NCBI GenBank assembly: GCA_014804355.1
Contig: JAAUZY010000102.1
Coordinates: forward strand, 1-64,000
From: Lachnospiraceae bacterium
Lineage (GTDB): Bacteria; Bacillota; Clostridia; Lachnospirales; Lachnospiraceae
Direction of reading: 5' to 3'
Length of the DNA stretch: 64,000 nucleotides
In this document: positions 62,302-64,000 of the stretch, piece by piece
Position numbering within the stretch: the first letter of the stretch is position 1
Layout: the number at the start of each line of letters is the position of its first letter
Translations under genes and position numbers: made by a program
The notes under the pieces: model-generated
The model's input: the letters and a program-made list of their open reading frames with translations, nothing else
What the model was told of the DNA's origin: nothing
Databases searched by the model: none

Positions 62302-63036
62302 ATGTATCTGGAAATGAAAAATATATACAAAACTTTTGATGGGTTTCATGCCTCTAATGATGTGAACTTTAGTGTGGAAAAAGGTGATCTCGCTGCTCTG
62401 CTTGGCCCCAGTGGCAGTGGCAAAACCACCATTCTGAGAATGATAGCCGGGCTCGACACACCTGATTCCGGCGATATCATCATAAATAATGTGAGAGTCA
62501 ACTCCCTGCCGGGAAGCAAGCGCGGCATCGGATTTGTGTTTCAAAACTATGCGCTCTTCCGCTATATGACGGTAGCTGACAACATTGCTTTCGGTCTGGA
62601 AGTACAGAAAAAAAGCAAAGCAGAGATTAAGAACCGCGTAGATGAGCTTTTAGAACTCATTTCCATGAAAGATCTGGGAAAACGGTATCCCCATCAGCTT
62701 TCCGGCGGTCAACGCCAGCGTGTGGCATTTGCAAGAGCCCTTGCTCCCAATCCACTGCTTCTGCTATTGGATGAGCCCTTTGCCGCAATCGACGCAAAAG
62801 TGCGCCGTGAACTGCGCACATGGCTCAAAGACATGATCGAACAGGTCGGTATCACCAGTATTTTCGTAACACATGATCAGGAAGAGGCTATGGAGGTAGC
62901 CGATACTATCATTGTAACAAACCAGGGATGCGTAGAACAAATCGGAACCCCGGAAGAAATCTGCTTTCATCCTCAAACAGATTTCGTGGCGGAGTTCATT
63001 GATGCCTCTCGCTATAAAATGATGACCCTACAATAA
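62302..63036 (+). CDS. cysA: Sulfate-type ABC transporter ATP-binding protein CysA
   Basis: A 244-residue ATPase. Walker A is GPSGSGKT (35-42), the signature is LSGGQRQRVAFARAL, Walker B is LLLLDEPF and the switch histidine is in IFVTHDQEEAM. It powers uptake through CysT/CysW. It is about 100 residues shorter than typical CysA: it ends soon after the FVAEFIDAS segment and lacks the C-terminal regulatory (TOBE) domain. AGAGGG lies seven bases before the ATG. Its last nine bases overlap the end of the convergent acyltransferase gene. Confidence 0.92.
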   Translation: MYLEMKNIYKTFDGFHASNDVNFSVEKGDLAALLGPSGSGKTTILRMIAGLDTPDSGDIIINNVRVNSLPGSKRGIGFVFQNYALFRYMTVADNIAFGLEVQKKSKAEIKNRVDELLELISMKDLGKRYPHQLSGGQRQRVAFARALAPNPLLLLLDEPFAAIDAKVRRELRTWLKDMIEQVGITSIFVTHDQEEAMEVADTIIVTNQGCVEQIGTPEEICFHPQTDFVAEFIDASRYKMMTLQ

Positions 63037-63771
63037 AGTGCGGCGTTCCATCCTTATATTTTCCCCAGCGCTCTCCTTTTTTGCGCCAACCGCCAGATTA
63101 TATACTTTAATATGTTTCAGATATTTATCGCTCACCACGGCAATGCACACTACAACAATAAAAGCATAGATACACGCATATAGAACAATCATTATCTTAC
63201 TCTGCTGAATTAACCGGGGTATGAAAAAAAAGAACTTAATTACCAGCATATGCGCTACATATATATCAATACTACGCCTTCCCACCATACACATTTTTTC
63301 TTTTAGTCGATCTATTTTTGCTATGTAGCCCGACCATTCATATAAACACCATATTCCCAGCGAACTAATCGCATAATACACCACTCCAATGGCAATTTCG
63401 GGTAAATTCGTATATAAAAACTCGGAATATACTTTCGCCATTTTTTCTTCATACAAAAACACAGATGCCAATATAAATACCACAGTTCCTGCAAATACCT
63501 GTCGCTTTTCCGCTCTAAATGCTTTCTTTATGTTCGCTGCAATCCCCCCGAATATCAGAAAAGGAAACAGCCACTTTACTTTATAAAATGCCAGAATATG
63601 ATCCGGCAATATACTTGAAGCCACTATCCATAATACGAAATAGCAGACAACCGTTGCTTTTCCCACTTTAAGTTTTCTACAAAATTTTCTTATGAAAGCA
63701 TATAAAACATGCGAAAAAAAAGGGCGATCAAAAACCATACTGACCGGGCACATAAAAAAATATCCACACAC
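63028..63771 (-). CDS. Acyltransferase-3 family protein, C-terminal part (frameshifted)
   Basis: The C-terminal 225 or so residues of an acyltransferase-3 (OafA/NolL-like) membrane protein: SHVLYAFIRKFCRKLK, WLFPFLIFGGIAANIKKAF, and the typical late segment CMVGRRSIDIYVAHMLVIKF. Upstream codons up to the ATG at 63771 are out of the true frame. A run of eight T (minus strand, 63714-63721) in place of nine causes a -1 shift against the N-terminal part. If restored, the protein is continuous. The family O-acylates sugars at the membrane. Whether it is a broken gene, a switchable gene or a sequencing slip cannot be told. Confidence 0.7.
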   Translation of the reverse strand: MCGYFFMCPVSMVFDRPFFSHVLYAFIRKFCRKLKVGKATVVCYFVLWIVASSILPDHILAFYKVKWLFPFLIFGGIAANIKKAFRAEKRQVFAGTVVFILASVFLYEEKMAKVYSEFLYTNLPEIAIGVVYYAISSLGIWCLYEWSGYIAKIDRLKEKMCMVGRRSIDIYVAHMLVIKFFFFIPRLIQQSKIMIVLYACIYAFIVVVCIAVVSDKYLKHIKVYNLAVGAKKESAGENIRMERRTLL

Positions 63772-64000
63772 TCATTTAGCAACCACTCTGATGAAATCTG
63801 CCCGCCTATAAATGCGGACAGCGTATTTGCCAGTAAAGAGATCCCGCTCCATATAATATATGGGATAACTAATGAAACCATTTTTTTCTTACAGAACATC
63901 CATATTTCGTATTTATCCAAACTTTTTTCTGAAAAAAAACCACTGACAAAGAAAAACACTGGCATGTGCAAGAAAAATATAATGCTTCTTTTATCATATG
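63690..64000 (-). CDS. Acyltransferase-3 family protein, N-terminal part (partial, frameshifted)
   Basis: Runs off the window. The visible part has IIFFLHMPVFFFVSGFFSEK, the signature of acyltransferase-3 proteins (FFLHMPxFFFxSG), followed by VIPYIIWSGISLL and the DIFLCARSVWFLIALFF segment. The frame then leaves the family pattern at the T8 run (63714-63721) and stops at 63690. The next part of the protein continues in the frame of 63028-63771. The gene start and any promoter are outside the window. Confidence 0.75.
   Translation of the reverse strand, partial: YDKRSIIFFLHMPVFFFVSGFFSEKSLDKYEIWMFCKKKMVSLVIPYIIWSGISLLANTLSAFIGGQISSEWLLNECVDIFLCARSVWFLIALFFRMFYMLS

Overview
The window looks like a chromosomal surface-glycan region of a Gram-positive Firmicute, most likely a clostridium of the Lachnospiraceae type. 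Reasons: strong AGGAGG-type ribosome binding sites; lipoproteins and secreted proteins with very acidic linkers; BspA-type leucine-rich repeats and bacterial Ig-like repeats; a secreted glucosaminidase; DUF6056- and DUF6044-like membrane proteins; no outer-membrane functions. The assignment rests on gene style, not on a marker gene. I saw no rRNA, tRNA, CRISPR array or transposase.

Layout. 1-6 kb: two GT4-type glycosyltransferases (one cut by the window edge), a divergent FAD oxidoreductase, an LPG-synthase-type flippase-like protein, a permuted-papain-like protein and a GT2. 6-13 kb: a minus-strand operon with GtrA, a DUF6044-like membrane protein, a radical SAM/SPASM protein, an SGNH lipoprotein, a membrane protein whose 5' end is broken at homopolymers, and a tiny protein followed by a strong terminator. 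13-17.4 kb: a VOC protein, an acyl carrier protein, an FkbH-like HAD/GNAT enzyme and a membrane-anchored SGNH hydrolase. 17.6-25 kb: a multispanning membrane protein, a membrane GT2, two divergent MBOAT O-acyltransferases and a DltD/AlgJ-like SGNH protein. 25-30.4 kb: a uronic-acid operon (GT8, UDP-glucose dehydrogenase, UDP-glucuronate epimerase, GT2, ChbG-like deacetylase). 30.5-37.1 kb: GT2s and two very large membrane proteins, one with a ricin-like tail. 37.4-48 kb: an XRE regulator and two giant secreted proteins. 48.1-58.2 kb: an eight-gene operon with rfbF-rfbH-rfbG (CDP-deoxysugar synthesis), two membrane GT-like proteins, an atypical nucleotidyltransferase, a Wzx-type flippase and a membrane GT2. 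58.2-63 kb: a LacI regulator divergent from a sulfate-type ABC transporter. 63-64 kb: a frameshifted acyltransferase-3 gene running off the end.

Taken together, the genes can make nucleotide sugars (UDP-GlcA/UDP-GalA, CDP-4-keto-6-deoxyglucose and its 3-deoxy intermediate), assemble lipid-linked glycans with cytoplasmic GT2/GT4/GT8 enzymes, flip them, extend or decorate them outside with polytopic (GT-C-like) transferases, and acylate them through MBOAT, SGNH and acyltransferase-3 proteins. An ACP/FkbH pair may supply an unusual acyl group. Two genes at opposite ends carry single-base frameshifts in homopolymers, and two copies of a covarying palindromic repeat flank the first glycosyl block. 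The functions of the large membrane proteins are inferred from topology and context only.
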